64,000 nt of DNA, from assembly GCA_902576865.1 (NCBI GenBank), contig CACGWZ010000001.1, positions 1 to 64,000 on the forward strand, given 5' to 3'. Source of the DNA: an uncultured Fidelibacterota bacterium (GTDB taxonomy: Bacteria; Fidelibacterota; Marinisomatia; Marinisomatales; Marinisomataceae). The translations under genes and the position numbers were made by a program. Shown here one piece after another: positions 47,432-58,900 of this stretch. Position 1 is the stretch's first letter. Every line of letters starts with the position of its first letter. The notes under the pieces are model-generated. The model ran no database searches. It was not told the DNA's origin and saw only the letters and a list, made by a program, of their open reading frames with translations.

Positions 47432-48875
47432 AAACTACTAAATGCTTTGCCGTTTGCCCTGAGAAAATACACTTATTAGATGAATCTTTGTTATCTTCTA
47501 ATATACAACGAATTGTTGCTTTAGTTTTTTCCTTTATTTGAAGTTCGGTGTCATCCGTCCCATCCCAATATGCTTTGATAAATTGGTTGTCATTAGATAA
47601 GGTTTCTGTAAAATTAGTAAAAGAGTTTACTGTGCATGTATTATCATCCATAAAGGTTTTTGCATCATTAAAGAGACTGTCTTGAATATTTTGTAAAATA
47701 ATAGGGATTTCATCAATTTTGTCGATTGCAACTTGGTGCTTTTCAGAATTGTCTCTTCTACAAATAGTAACATTCATATTTTGAAACTCTTTAAAGCCGA
47801 TTTCAATTCTAATTGGAACACCTTTAAGCTCCCATTTATTGAATTTAAATCCAGGGCTTTCATCAAGATCGTCGATATGTGTTCTTATGTTCAAATGGGA
47901 TAATTTTTCTTCCACGTTCATTACAAAACTAGAAAATTCTTCAGATTTTTCATTTTTTGGATTGATTGGGACAATAACAACTTGTGTTGGGGCAATATTG
48001 GGTGGAATTTTTAACCCTTTATCATCCCCATGAACCATTATCAACGCTCCAACCATTCTTGTACTTACACCCCAACTTGTTGCGTAAACTGGATGTTCTT
48101 TATTATCTTTACTTTGAAATTTTACATCAAATGCTGATCCAAAATTAGTGCCAAGATAATGTGAAGTACCTGCCTGTAAGGCTTTTTTATCTCTCATCAT
48201 TGTTTCAATAGAGAAGGTTTCGTCTGCGCCCGCAAATCTTTCAAGATTTGATTTTCTACCTATAATTGTTGGGATCGCTAAATAGTCTTCAAACAAAGTT
48301 CGATATATTTCTACGATCTCTAGTGTTTCTTCCATAGCTTCTTCTTTGGTAGCATGTGCCGTGTGACCTTCCTGCCATAAAAACTCTGAGGTTCTTAAAA
48401 ATAATCTTGTGCGCATCTCCCAACGTACAACGTTTGCCCATTGGTTTACTTTTAATGGTAAATCTCTATATGATGTAATCCATTTTTTGAACATATGCCA
48501 AATAATTGTTTCTGAAGTTGGTCTAACAATTATTTCTTCTTCAAGCTTAGATTCAGGATCAACTGTTAAAGATCCTTCTTCCGATATAAGTTTTGAATGA
48601 GTTACAACTGCGCATTCTTTCGCGAAACCTTCAACATGATTTGCTTCTTTTTCTAAAAAACTTTTAGGGATAAATAATGGGAAGTATGCATTATCATGAC
48701 CGCTATCCTCAATCATTTTATTTAAGGAATCTCGAATATTTGTCCAGAGTGAAAAACCATAGGGTTTTACTACCATAGTACCCTTAACAGGGCCGTAATC
48801 AGCTAAATCAGCATCAAGTATGACATCTGTATACCATTTAGAAAAGTTTTCGCTCTGTTTTGTAATTTTGGCCAT
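47415..48875 (-). CDS. proS: Proline--tRNA ligase, type 3 (short, archaeal/eukaryotic-like)
   Basis: 486 aa class II synthetase. It lacks the INS editing domain between motifs 2 and 3 and carries the C-terminal extension that ends in a conserved Tyr (FAKAY). Motif 1 around GYFSLWTNI-type segment (GFSLWTNIRDSLNKMIED), motif 2 REMRTRLFLRTSEFLWQEGH, and motif 3 VSTRMVGALIMVHGDD. This branch occurs in archaea, eukaryotes and some bacteria. No YbaK-type editing gene is visible nearby, so proofreading against alanine is not provided here. Confidence 0.95.
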   Translation of the reverse strand: MAKITKQSENFSKWYTDVILDADLADYGPVKGTMVVKPYGFSLWTNIRDSLNKMIEDSGHDNAYFPLFIPKSFLEKEANHVEGFAKECAVVTHSKLISEEGSLTVDPESKLEEEIIVRPTSETIIWHMFKKWITSYRDLPLKVNQWANVVRWEMRTRLFLRTSEFLWQEGHTAHATKEEAMEETLEIVEIYRTLFEDYLAIPTIIGRKSNLERFAGADETFSIETMMRDKKALQAGTSHYLGTNFGSAFDVKFQSKDNKEHPVYATSWGVSTRMVGALIMVHGDDKGLKIPPNIAPTQVVIVPINPKNEKSEEFSSFVMNVEEKLSHLNIRTHIDDLDESPGFKFNKWELKGVPIRIEIGFKEFQNMNVTICRRDNSEKHQVAIDKIDEIPIILQNIQDSLFNDAKTFMDDNTCTVNSFTNFTETLSNDNQFIKAYWDGTDDTELQIKEKTKATIRCILEDNKDSSNKCIFSGQTAKHLVVFAKAY

Positions 48876-48931
48876 CTACTATCGCTTTAATATATTATAA
48901 AGTAGAGTTAATTTATAGAAAATCCAATATA

Positions 48932-50302
48932 ATGAAAAAAGCTATCTTTTCAACTGAAATCTCTCTACTAAGAAGTACCATGCAGCGCCTTTTAAGGAGA
49001 AGTGCTCACACCAACATTACTAAAATATTAAAAAAAACACACCAAGCAGATATTGCGCTTATAATGAGAAGCTTAAACCAATATGAGCAAAGCACAGTTT
49101 TTAGTCTATGTCCAACAGCGATGCATAAAGCAAGGCTATTAGAAGAGTTAGACGAGTCATTAATTGAAAAAATGTTACAGAATGAAAGCTCAAAAACTAT
49201 TTCTAAGATTTTTAGACATCTTGATACAAATGATCAAGCAACAATTATTAGTATGTTTTCAGAAGAAAAACAAAATGAAATTTTCAAGACAATTGAAGAT
49301 GATGATAAAGAGGAGGTTGAGGAAATAATGTCTTATCCAGATGATAGCGCTGGAAGCATTATGACGAAAGAGACATTTACTCTTAATCAGAACACCTCTG
49401 TTAAGGATAGTATTAAAAAACTTCAGTCATTCCCTGAAAATGATAAAATATTTTATCTATATGTGTTAGATACTAAGCAGAAACTTGTTGGTGTTGTATC
49501 TTTAAGAACACTGGTAACCTCAAAAAACTCAAAAAAACTAAAAGATATTATGATTAAAGATATTCAGGCTGCATCTACTGAAACTGATCAGGAAGAGGTA
49601 GCAAAAAAAGTGGCTCAATATAATTACCTTGCTTTGCCTGTTGTAAATAGACAAAATAAATTTCTTGGTATTGTTACTATAGATGATGTCGTTGACATTA
49701 TAAGGGAAGAAGCGTCTGAAGACTTTTTACAAATGGCTGGTGTAGGAAAGGATAGAGAAATCCTCTTAAAATCTCCGTTTGAAAACGCACAGTCAAGAGC
49801 GCCGTGGATACTTGCAAGTCTCATAGGAGGTATTTGTGCTGCTGCTATTATCAGCTACTTTAATAATCTTTTAGAGCAAATAATTATTTTAGCTGCATTT
49901 ATACCGGTTATAATTGGCATTGGAGGCAATGTTGGCACACAGTCTTCAACAATTGTGGTTAGGGGACTGGCCACTGGAAGAGTAGATGTCACAAATACCA
50001 TTCCATTAATTTTAAAAGAAGTGATTGTGGGAAGTTTGTTAGGTACTGCATACGGCCTGATTGTGGGCCTAGCCTCAGAATATATCACAGGAAATTCTAT
50101 GACCAACATTGGTTTTGTCATAGGATTAAGCATATTTTGCTCAATGACTATTGCAACTGCCGTGGGGGCTAGTGTACCTATTGTTCTTAAAAAACTTAAT
50201 TTTGATCCAGCGATATCAACGGGGCCATTTGTAACTACAGCAATAGATATCATAGGAGTCGCTTTGTATTTTCTAATTGCTTCAACCATTTTAATAAATT
50301 GA
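48932..50302 (+). CDS. mgtE: Magnesium transporter MgtE
   Basis: 456-aa magnesium channel, complete. Domain order: N domain of helical repeats (about 1-125, residues such as DLI/LRSLNQYEQSTVF), two CBS domains (about 128-250, YPDDSAGSIMTKETFTLNQN and RTLVTSKNSKKLKDIMIKD), connecting helix, then five membrane helices from about 285 containing IGIGGNVGTQSSTIVVRGL, the pore region. The first 30 residues carry several Arg/Lys. It diverges from proS with a 56-base AT-rich gap holding a CTTTA/TAAAG inverted repeat. Confidence 0.96.
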   Translation: MKKAIFSTEISLLRSTMQRLLRRSAHTNITKILKKTHQADIALIMRSLNQYEQSTVFSLCPTAMHKARLLEELDESLIEKMLQNESSKTISKIFRHLDTNDQATIISMFSEEKQNEIFKTIEDDDKEEVEEIMSYPDDSAGSIMTKETFTLNQNTSVKDSIKKLQSFPENDKIFYLYVLDTKQKLVGVVSLRTLVTSKNSKKLKDIMIKDIQAASTETDQEEVAKKVAQYNYLALPVVNRQNKFLGIVTIDDVVDIIREEASEDFLQMAGVGKDREILLKSPFENAQSRAPWILASLIGGICAAAIISYFNNLLEQIIILAAFIPVIIGIGGNVGTQSSTIVVRGLATGRVDVTNTIPLILKEVIVGSLLGTAYGLIVGLASEYITGNSMTNIGFVIGLSIFCSMTIATAVGASVPIVLKKLNFDPAISTGPFVTTAIDIIGVALYFLIASTILIN

Positions 50303-50844
50303 TAAGAATTTTTTATATCACGGCTTTGCTTTGTTGTCAACTACTTGCTAGCAATGTGACAGAATACAAGATTTCATTTGAGTATTGGCTAAATGACGAC
50401 CTAAAAATTTTTTCATTTGATAATGTGATTATGCTGAAAATCGAAGATGATACAATTAATTTATCTTCAAATAACTGGTTTGGTGACACATTGCTGGATG
50501 AAGATGTTGAATATAAAGATCAATCTCTTCTTCAAAATAGCATTTTTAATAAAATTTTTTTTAATAAGATTATCTCTGAAGAAGATTCTTGGATTGAGGA
50601 CTATAGTTTGCTTAATGATAAAAAAATTAAAGTCAGATATCTTTTTAGCGTGGAAGAAAACGATTTAAGGTTATATCGTATGGATATTAAAGAGTTAAAT
50701 AAAGATAATGACGATAATAAAATAAATAATGTAATTTTAGATAATGATATCATTATGGTGTGGACTAATTTGGACAAAAAAATTAAAAAAATTAGTTTAA
50801 GATATAATGGTGCTACTTATGTGTTAAAATTTAATGAAAAATAA
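50299..50844 (+). CDS. Hypothetical exported protein (181 aa)
   Basis: 181 aa, start TTG at 50299 overlapping the mgtE stop (TTGA). N-terminal signal peptide (IRIFYITALLCCQLLA). The remainder is acidic and beta-rich (SFEYWLNDDLKIFSFDN, LRLYRMDIKELN, KKISLRYNGATYVLKF), a pattern of antiparallel strands that resembles LolA/LolB-like lipoprotein-carrier folds, but no family residue is certain. It overlaps the downstream M23 lipoprotein gene by 11 bases, so both are probably translated together. Confidence 0.6.
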   Translation: MIRIFYITALLCCQLLASNVTEYKISFEYWLNDDLKIFSFDNVIMLKIEDDTINLSSNNWFGDTLLDEDVEYKDQSLLQNSIFNKIFFNKIISEEDSWIEDYSLLNDKKIKVRYLFSVEENDLRLYRMDIKELNKDNDDNKINNVILDNDIIMVWTNLDKKIKKISLRYNGATYVLKFNEK

Positions 50845-51556
50845 ATATCTATATATATTAAGTGCCTTGTTTTTGGGTGCTTGTGCTGCTCCAACTTCAA
50901 GCCTTGACATTTCAGGCGATCAAGTTGATAAAACCGGATATTTATTTTATGAAAACAGCGATATAAATCTTCATATATCTGAACTCAAAAACAAATTGGT
51001 ACTTCCAACAGAAGAATATGGTGTACCTGACTATATCAACTTACTACCTAATGCTAGAAGAGATTATAGATCTGGTTATCATATGGGAGTTGATTTCTCT
51101 TCTCCTATGAACTATCCTATTAGAGCGGCGTATGATGGAGTAGTTGTCAGAAGTAATGCTCATCAACAAGACGTTGATATTGATACATATAATTATTTTT
51201 TAAATCTTTCATCAAAAGTAGGTAAAACCCCAGATGATATTTATCATTTTATACTTCTTGGTAAATCAGTTGTTATTGATCATGGATATAGCATTACAGA
51301 TAAGTATAGGACAATTACTGTATATTCACATCTTTCTTCTATTACAGAAGGATTGATAGCGGGTAATAAAGTGCAATCAGGAGATATCATAGGACTTTCC
51401 GGAAATACTGGTACTTCCTCTGGAGCGCTACAGAATGATAAAGGCGCCCACTTACACTGGGAACTTTTTTTTGATGACAAATCTGGAAGATATTTTTTAG
51501 GACAAAACATTCCGTCTGGATTGCTAAAAAATAATATCGAACAATTATTTCAATAA
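50834..51556 (+). CDS. M23-family peptidase lipoprotein
   Basis: 240 aa. Lipobox LGAC (Cys 17). The LytM/M23 fold starts at YRSGYHMGVDFSSPMNYPIRAAYDG with the first zinc pair (H and D of HMGVDF) and continues with HLSSI and AHLHWELFF (HxH). All metal ligands of the family are present, so it should be an active cell-wall endopeptidase and not a degenerate divisome activator. The insertion between the first and second metal motifs (DVDIDTYNYFLNLSSKVGKTPDD) is longer than usual. A terminator lies 9 bases after the stop. Confidence 0.9.
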   Translation: MKNKYLYILSALFLGACAAPTSSLDISGDQVDKTGYLFYENSDINLHISELKNKLVLPTEEYGVPDYINLLPNARRDYRSGYHMGVDFSSPMNYPIRAAYDGVVVRSNAHQQDVDIDTYNYFLNLSSKVGKTPDDIYHFILLGKSVVIDHGYSITDKYRTITVYSHLSSITEGLIAGNKVQSGDIIGLSGNTGTSSGALQNDKGAHLHWELFFDDKSGRYFLGQNIPSGLLKNNIEQLFQ

Positions 51557-51565
51557 GATAAAGAA

Positions 51566-51589
51566 AAAGGGCTCATTTCTGAGCCCTTT
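51566..51589 (+). terminator. Bidirectional intrinsic terminator
   Basis: Stem AAAGGGCTCA (51566-51575), loop TTTC, return TGAGCCCTTT (51580-51589). It lies between the converging M23 gene and the PorV-like gene and can end both transcripts. Confidence 0.85.
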
Positions 51590-51621
51590 AACTATTTACT
51601 TTCTAAAATATTAGAACAGTT

Positions 51622-52671
51622 TTAGAAATCAAATGTAACCTGCATAGTACTATGATCATCAAAGTACTCATTAGCGGTTCTCATAGCATATGAAACATGC
51701 ATCACATAATCACCAACAGGAACTGAAACTCCAGCACCTAGTGAAAGGCCCCAGAATGAACCGCTCCACTCTTCCCAATCAGCGTCAGAAACGCCAGATG
51801 GTTGCTCATCGTCACCAATAGTCATTGTTGATGCTGCACCGAACCATGAAGATCCAAGCATATATTTAGCACCAAGCGCTAATGTATTAGTTTGATATGA
51901 GTGATTAGTGAATACTGTACTCAAACTTAGATTGTCTAGCAACTCATATGATGCTGAAAGATCTAAGCTCGTAGGTAACGCAAAATTATCCGCTACAATT
52001 CTGAAACTCTCTGTACCTGAACCAGATTCTGATTCGCCTGGAACCATGTCTTGGTCAAGGTTGATACCATCGTAGTGCATTCTATTACCTACATTTTTCA
52101 TAGCTACACCAAATGTAAGTGGTGCGTTTGGAAAACGATATTGTACACCAACATCGAGTGCCATACCTGTAGCAGTTGTTTCTTCAATTGTCTCTGAAAT
52201 TAATTTTCCAGCGACACCCACATTTACACGGTCTGAAAATGCTCTCGCAAACCCAGCTGTTGCAGTAAAGAAACTTGGGGAGAATGTTTGACCATCTCCC
52301 TCTGGTGCAAAATTGGTTGTCTTTGGAATATCACCAAAGTCTAATGACTTTAAGGTTAAACCAAAGGTACCTGTTTCTCCCATTGCTACAACCATACCAG
52401 CATACACTACATCAATATCCGCAATGTACGTGGTAGTTGAAACTGTTCCTTGTAACCCAGAGTTGTGCCTAGCTAAACCAGCTACATTAGTATATAATGC
52501 ATCTATCCCAGCTACTGTACCAACGTTCGTTCCGCTAAGAGCTACTGTTTCAGTACCAACTGGTATGAGAAGCTGTGCAGCCCCTGCAGTACCTTGCGAT
52601 CTTACTGTACCAGCAGTAAGGGCAGAAGCTAAAACTGCGCATCCAAGGAAGATTTTAAATGTATTTTTCAT
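51622..52671 (-). CDS. PorV/PorQ-family outer-membrane protein
   Basis: 349 aa. Signal peptide (about 1-25), then a family-typical start (GTAGAAQLLIPVGTETVALSGTNVG, and GIDALYTNVAGLAR) and a 14-strand-like barrel of alternating residues ending in SYAMRTANEYFDDHSTMQVTFDF with a terminal aromatic. PorV in Bacteroidetes shuttles type IX cargo from the translocon to the attachment complex. It is the last gene of the receptor / secreted protein / PorV-like transcript; strong ribosome site (AAGGAGAA). PorV is assigned by fold and context, and the exact role here is inferred. Confidence 0.8.
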   Translation of the reverse strand: MKNTFKIFLGCAVLASALTAGTVRSQGTAGAAQLLIPVGTETVALSGTNVGTVAGIDALYTNVAGLARHNSGLQGTVSTTTYIADIDVVYAGMVVAMGETGTFGLTLKSLDFGDIPKTTNFAPEGDGQTFSPSFFTATAGFARAFSDRVNVGVAGKLISETIEETTATGMALDVGVQYRFPNAPLTFGVAMKNVGNRMHYDGINLDQDMVPGESESGSGTESFRIVADNFALPTSLDLSASYELLDNLSLSTVFTNHSYQTNTLALGAKYMLGSSWFGAASTMTIGDDEQPSGVSDADWEEWSGSFWGLSLGAGVSVPVGDYVMHVSYAMRTANEYFDDHSTMQVTFDF

Positions 52672-52689
52672 TTCTTATTCTCCTTTTCC

Positions 52690-55600
52690 TTAGTAAACGT
52701 CAAGACGTTGTTCTGGTTGAATTACAGCTAACTTAAGGATTTTTTCTCCTCTGTTAGTCTCTACATGCGCAATGTACATTCCGCTAGCAACTGGAAGTTC
52801 GAAGTTGTTCTTCATATCCCAGTAGGTATGCTGTGAACCTGTATCATTGTGCTTAATTGTTCTTACTAAGGTACCATCTAAAGCAAATATTCTAATTGTT
52901 GATGGTCCTTCTGTTGGAAGATGACTAAACATAACCCTTCTGTCAAGAGCGTCTCTTTCTTCTGGGTTATAACCATAGTATGGGTTTGGCCATACTGAGA
53001 TTTTATCTGGATCGTAATCCATTGCCATCATCGTCATACCGTCTGTTGTAAAGCTAAATGTATCTCTGTAAGAAAGAGGTTTAGCCATTCTAAATACAAC
53101 AGAACTTGCGCCAGTAAATCCACTACCATAAGATGCGTGTCCATCAGCTGTTGGAAGCTGTGAACCTGCTAAAAATGCTGTGAATAATGTAGCTGTTTGA
53201 TATGGATAATAGATTTGTCTACCTGAAGTTGTTGAAGCAGTACATGTAATTGAGTACCAACCACAACCACCTGAAGTAGCTAGATCATTCTCAGCAATAT
53301 ACTGCGCTTCTTTGGCAGGATCGTATTCCATACCAACATTACCTACAAAGTTATAAATAGGCTCCCATGCTGGTGCACCATAAACTGGTCCGGACCATCT
53401 AACTCCATCTAGTGGGTTTGAAAGTCCTGCAAGACCATCGGATTCCCAATAACCTGCAAACATCTGTTCTTTTTGTCCGGTTGCAAAATTATGCCTGTAT
53501 GCCGCAAATGGGACATAAGCATTAAGTGTTTCTGCAAGATAATCATATCCAAGAGAAACTTGTCCAAAGTCAAGCTCAACATCATCAGACTCCCAATAGT
53601 TAAATCTATCGAAGTCTCTATTGTATGGCTGCATGTATGCTTCACCTGCTCTGTTTTCAATAATGTATCCTGTTCTTCCTAAACTAGGAGGTAAATAAGA
53701 TACAGAATTGTCTCTTAGAACGTTATTTTCTTTATACCCTGAAGCATATTCCTCAACAGCAACTAGGTCTTCTTGTGGACCAAACACCTGTACTTGGAAC
53801 CCATCATACAAGTTAGCTGCTCCAACACCAACATTAGTTCCTGTTACTTGGTTTACACCACCCATAGTTGGGTTGTTAGCTTCGTATACTTCTCCAGTGG
53901 TAGTGTTTGTTAACGTCCAGTTAACATACGGTTCACCGGTTGGCATGTTATCATCAAATGTTACAGAATATGAATCACCGGTTAGTTTTGATGGATCTGC
54001 AATCCACACTTCAACATAACCTTGTGCAGGACCATCGTGGTCTGCTAACATCATATCTCCAACACCAGCTGTTGATTCACCAAACATTGTAGTGTTTGGA
54101 ACCTCAGGTCTAACACTAAAGTATTTTGGTGAACTTTCAAATGTTTTAGGTACACCAAATTCGTTGTACCCATATGCAGTAACAGCAAAGTAATAATTTC
54201 TGTTAGTAATTAATCTGCTATTGAGATTTAAAGCGTCTTTGTCTACAACATGGTAACGAGCAAGACCTGAATCAGATCCAAACTGAGTTGTTACAGCTAC
54301 GTACTCATTATAGTTAGGATCAAAGACGGTATCTACAATTTCTTCAACGCCATTAATAACATCATATGTTGCTATTCTTCTTCTGTCACCAGATCCATCT
54401 GCGGTTTCAACTTGGTATACATTGTATCCTTCAAAAAGGTAATTAGTTGCGTTACCGTCAGTATCTGTGAAGAAACTATCCTCGTTGTAGCTTTCTGCAT
54501 TACCTTGCCATGAAATAACAATCTCATCTGTGAAAGCTGAGTGAGCTACAACAGGAGCTGTCGGTGGATCTGGAAGATCGAAATCATTGTCATATGCTGA
54601 CTGAGCAAGCTGGTCAACCTGTTTTAGATATTCAACAGATGAAAGCGCATCACCTCCAGCAGCGTGGAAAATACCAAATACTACTTCTTGTGAATCTCCT
54701 GCAGCCATTGTAAATGGACCTACGCTCATTAAAAACCTTCTGTCAGCAGATGAAACATAATTACCGTCAACTGGATTAGCTGAACTGTGAGTTAATGCAG
54801 GGTCTCCATAAAAACAGAATTTTTGGTTATACAAATCACCAGCAATATCTGTTGGATATGCACTACCATCTTTTCTGAAACCTTGCAAATAATAATAACC
54901 CTCTACTTCGTCAGCAGGGTCAGTATATGTTGCGTCACCGTTAATATAAAATGCAAATGATGACATACTTAGGTTTTTCTCACCAGGGAAGTATGTTCCA
55001 AACATCTTAGCACCTTGAGCTGGACATTCAACTGGATCAGTTGGATCATCACAAGGAACTTTTGGTCCTTGGAAGAAGTCATATCCTGCTGCCGGTGTAC
55101 CAATGTCAAGGTTGTCATAGTATGTATCAGGTCCGTCATTCCAAACATATCCCATACCAAGCTCTACATTACACCCTACAAAGTCGTCACCTGCATTTCC
55201 TAAATCTGGATCAGACCAAAGACCCATATATGTGTCTACAAGGTCATCTCCACCTTTATTAATAACTAATTGCTTAACAAAAAGCATGTCACCAATAGCG
55301 TCGATTCTATCATAACCAAACATAGTTGTCTGAATTTCAACACCCATTGGTAGTGTACCAAAGTTAAGCTTATAAGCGATGTCTCCATCATTACTTACAA
55401 ACCACAATACTTGGTCACCAATAAACTCTGGGTGGTCAGATCCTGCTGGAAGTGGAGTGTAAACTCCATCTCCGTCAACATCTACCCAAGGTGCACCAAA
55501 TTCAACTGGCCAGTTTTGAAAATCGTCGTGGCTAGCTGGGTCATCAAGCATACTTTTGTTAACTTTATATATTCTATGAACCGCTGCTAATGGATCACCA

Positions 55601-55941
55601 TCAAATGGGCCTGGGCCCATATCTTGTGTATAATCTCCAACAATCGTTCTAATTTGACCATTCACTGTTGCTCCTAACCAAAGTGCAGATTGGAAGATTG
55701 AGTGAACACCAGTTCCTTTAGGCCATTCTAGTGCAGAATCTCCTGAAACGTGATAGTCTAAAAATAGACCGTTGTTGGTAACATCAGCGTAAATACGGTT
55801 TCCGTCAAATGTCCCACTGGATTCTACAAAGTTAGACCCGCTAAAATTAGAAACCTTTTTGGTTTCTCTTGCTTCTAATGAAGAAACAAGTAGCAAGGCC
55901 ATCACCATCGTAGTAGTGGTAATATTTTTTAAGATTTTCAT
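52690..55941 (-). CDS. Large secreted protein with C-terminal sorting-type domain
   Basis: 1083 aa. Signal peptide (about 1-24), then a long region not recognised (about 40-440, rich in Asp and Gly), a fibronectin-III-like segment (about 450-590), a second beta-rich region and a C-terminal module (from about 985: KISVWPNPYYGYNPE, then TIRIFALDGTLVRTI, VASGMYIAHVETN, KILKLAVIQ). That last module has the PNP/GxLVxxI/SGxYxxxV pattern of type-IX-sorting or FlgD-Ig domains. It is exported to the cell surface or medium; no catalytic motif seen. Gene sits directly downstream of the TonB receptor (24-base gap). Confidence 0.75.
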   Translation of the reverse strand: MKILKNITTTTMVMALLLVSSLEARETKKVSNFSGSNFVESSGTFDGNRIYADVTNNGLFLDYHVSGDSALEWPKGTGVHSIFQSALWLGATVNGQIRTIVGDYTQDMGPGPFDGDPLAAVHRIYKVNKSMLDDPASHDDFQNWPVEFGAPWVDVDGDGVYTPLPAGSDHPEFIGDQVLWFVSNDGDIAYKLNFGTLPMGVEIQTTMFGYDRIDAIGDMLFVKQLVINKGGDDLVDTYMGLWSDPDLGNAGDDFVGCNVELGMGYVWNDGPDTYYDNLDIGTPAAGYDFFQGPKVPCDDPTDPVECPAQGAKMFGTYFPGEKNLSMSSFAFYINGDATYTDPADEVEGYYYLQGFRKDGSAYPTDIAGDLYNQKFCFYGDPALTHSSANPVDGNYVSSADRRFLMSVGPFTMAAGDSQEVVFGIFHAAGGDALSSVEYLKQVDQLAQSAYDNDFDLPDPPTAPVVAHSAFTDEIVISWQGNAESYNEDSFFTDTDGNATNYLFEGYNVYQVETADGSGDRRRIATYDVINGVEEIVDTVFDPNYNEYVAVTTQFGSDSGLARYHVVDKDALNLNSRLITNRNYYFAVTAYGYNEFGVPKTFESSPKYFSVRPEVPNTTMFGESTAGVGDMMLADHDGPAQGYVEVWIADPSKLTGDSYSVTFDDNMPTGEPYVNWTLTNTTTGEVYEANNPTMGGVNQVTGTNVGVGAANLYDGFQVQVFGPQEDLVAVEEYASGYKENNVLRDNSVSYLPPSLGRTGYIIENRAGEAYMQPYNRDFDRFNYWESDDVELDFGQVSLGYDYLAETLNAYVPFAAYRHNFATGQKEQMFAGYWESDGLAGLSNPLDGVRWSGPVYGAPAWEPIYNFVGNVGMEYDPAKEAQYIAENDLATSGGCGWYSITCTASTTSGRQIYYPYQTATLFTAFLAGSQLPTADGHASYGSGFTGASSVVFRMAKPLSYRDTFSFTTDGMTMMAMDYDPDKISVWPNPYYGYNPEERDALDRRVMFSHLPTEGPSTIRIFALDGTLVRTIKHNDTGSQHTYWDMKNNFELPVASGMYIAHVETNRGEKILKLAVIQPEQRLDVY

Positions 55942-55965
55942 ATATACCTCTTTACCTTCTTATTA

Positions 55966-58900
55966 TTAAAAACTAATGTTTAAACCAACCCTTACTGTAC
56001 GAGGTCTGTTCCATCTACCAGGAAACGCTAGGTTGTCTTGATACATAGCTGCCGCGTCAACGTCAGGGTTTATTGATAATCTATTGGCAAGCCATTGCTG
56101 CCCACTTTCAGTAGCAACCCAGCCATCTTCAGCTACGTTACCTGTACCATTATAAACAGCATTTACTTGTTCAGAATCAAGCGCATTAAATACAGAGACA
56201 TATGCATTAGCAGTTAAACCGCCTAAGCTAATTGCTCTATCAACACGAAGATCTAAGTTTGTATATGCAGGCATGGTACCTGAGTTTACTGGTCCCTCTG
56301 GGAACTCCCAGCGGTTCTCAAAAACTGTACTATAGATTTGGGATGGGGTAAAGCGAGTACCACTACCAAAGCTCATAACAGCATTGAATCCTGTATTCGC
56401 TAGAGCACCTGTAGCATCAGGTGATCTCCAGTCAAGAATTACATTAGCAGTATGTGTTTGGTCGTAGTCTAATAGGTTCATCGCTTTAGGATAACCATCA
56501 TCTGTACCAATCCAAGTAATGTAGAAGTTTTGTGATCCATAAGATCCCGTACCTCTAGCTTCTGAGTAAGTATAATTTGCTTGTGCATACAGACCTCTAG
56601 TTCTGCGCATTTCAAAGTTTGTGGTTAAACCTTGAGATACCATAACGTCACCGTTTTGGTATTGTGCCCAGTTTTGCTGAGTATCAGCACCACCAGTATT
56701 GGTAAATGCTTCTGTACGATTTGCAAGCGTTAAATAGTCTTTACTTTCTTTATAGAACCCTTCAACCTTTAATGAAGCAAATGCTCCAATGCGCTGTTCA
56801 ATACCAATTTCGTATTGAGTAGACCTTTCAGGTTTAAGTGCAGGATTTTCAGATGCGGTAGCGCTACCAGATAAAACGTCACGTGATAGCTGTGAATCTG
56901 AAAGATATAAATAAGTCATAGGTACTGACTGCCAGTGTGTACCGTAGTTCGCACGGAATACTGTACGATCGGATACTGGGAATGAAACACCTATTCTTGG
57001 GTGAGTAGCGGTTTCTTTTTTAACCTTTTTCCATACATGGTTGCCGTTACCGTCACCGTTTCTGTTTACACGTTGTCTGTTAAAGTAAAGGTTGTTGAAT
57101 CCATCAGAGTCACCGTATCCATCATTATCTGAATCAGGAGCCATAGCACCTGTATCGATAGTTTCATAAGACACCCCTAATTGAACAACAACATCTTTAA
57201 ATTCAAGTTTGTCTTGAACATAGAAACGTGATTGGGATGGTTCTGCTGGCGCCAACATGTGATCATCTTGATTATATTGACCGCTCCACTCATCACCATA
57301 AATATTGTAACCAATATTTGTTACAGCTAATGATCTATAGTTAATAAATCTCCAATCATTGGCTCCATCGGCACCTGCATATGCTATAATTTCTGCTTCG
57401 GACGCTAGACCATCAAGATCTGTGTCCACCTGAGCAATTGCTCTTGCAACTCCAGATGCAGCAAGACCATATCTTGTGATTTCATGGTTGTCTACAGAAG
57501 CACCAAGTTTAAACTCGTTATAACCAAGCTGGTTTGTGTAGTCAAAACTAACAGTGTTTGTAGTAGATTTTCTTGTATCAAAAGAGGTGTACTGAGAACC
57601 ATAGCCTGCTACACCAAAGAACTCATCTGGTGCTACAGGGTTAAATCCTGTTCTATCTCTTTTATAATAGTTTACAGAACCATAAGCTTTGGTTCTTCTA
57701 CCATATGCTTCTATATCATTTAAATAGTTTTCATTACCACTTGTGGTTTCATATGTCTGTTGTGACAATGAAGCCTTAATATATGATAATGGACTAATAG
57801 TATATCTAGCATTTAAATATCCCATGGCAAAATCTGCTTCATTAATGAATGAACCATCAGTTCCACCGTAAACTCTGCTCCAACTGTAGCTATGTCCTTC
57901 ATAGTCATAAGCCTGTGTACCAAGTTTTAAACGTAGTGGACCAAAATCCATGGTCATGTTACCGTTTATAGTAATTCTTTCGTTGTCATCTTGTGGCTGT
58001 TGACCATACATACGTCTATAATTGCTATAAACAACATAAGTTGTATCATTAGCAACAAAAAGAGGGTCAGCTAATAGCTCTTCTCTTGTTGCGTTATTTC
58101 TAATAACTGTTTCAATATGATGAATTTTATTACCATTTGCATCAGTTCCGTATACTAAACCATCTGAGCCGTCACTGTAATAGTCAGCTGGTGGAGCATC
58201 TTGCATAGGCATTGCATCCATCATTGGGAAGTAGCTATAAGAAACATCCCCGCCTTTCTCTTTGCCCTCAACGGATAAATATACTTTAACATTTTCGCTT
58301 ATTGGACCACCAAAGTCAAAGTTGACATTTTGATATCCATCTGAATATAGCTTATCAGGGTCTGTGCTTGCATCTGCGCCTAAAGAAGTTTCAAGACCTA
58401 CTCTAGAAGACCACTCAGATCCACCTGTTTTTGTAGTAATATTTACAATACCACCATTAGCACCACCATACTCAGCTGAGAAACCTCCAGTTTGTACTGA
58501 GATTTCTTGTAAAGCTGCTTGTGAGTTACCATTTAAAAGGTTTCCACCGCCATAAACATCTTTGACAGGAACACCGTCAACATAGTAACGACTGTCTCCG
58601 CTTCTACTTCCACGGAAATATCCATTAACAACACCTGTTTGAAGGTTTACAATATTGCTTACCCCTCTTACAGCAAAAGCGTCGATTAACTCTTTGTCAA
58701 CCACACGAGTCGTATTTGTTGCGTTTGGATTAATTAATGGTCTTTCTCTAGTTACTGTAACTGCTTGACCTGCTACAGCTGCAACATCAAGATTGAAATC
58801 AACAGTTGTTGTAAAACCAACTGATGTTTTAACACCTGATTCAATTACAGTGGTATAGCCAATGTATTCAGCCCTAAGGTCATAAGAACCTACAGGAACG

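Noticed and set aside
47839-48033. Plus-strand ORFs inside proS, carB, dnaE and other long genes
   Set aside because: All lie fully within well-supported genes in other frames, lack ribosome sites and have composition dictated by the main gene.
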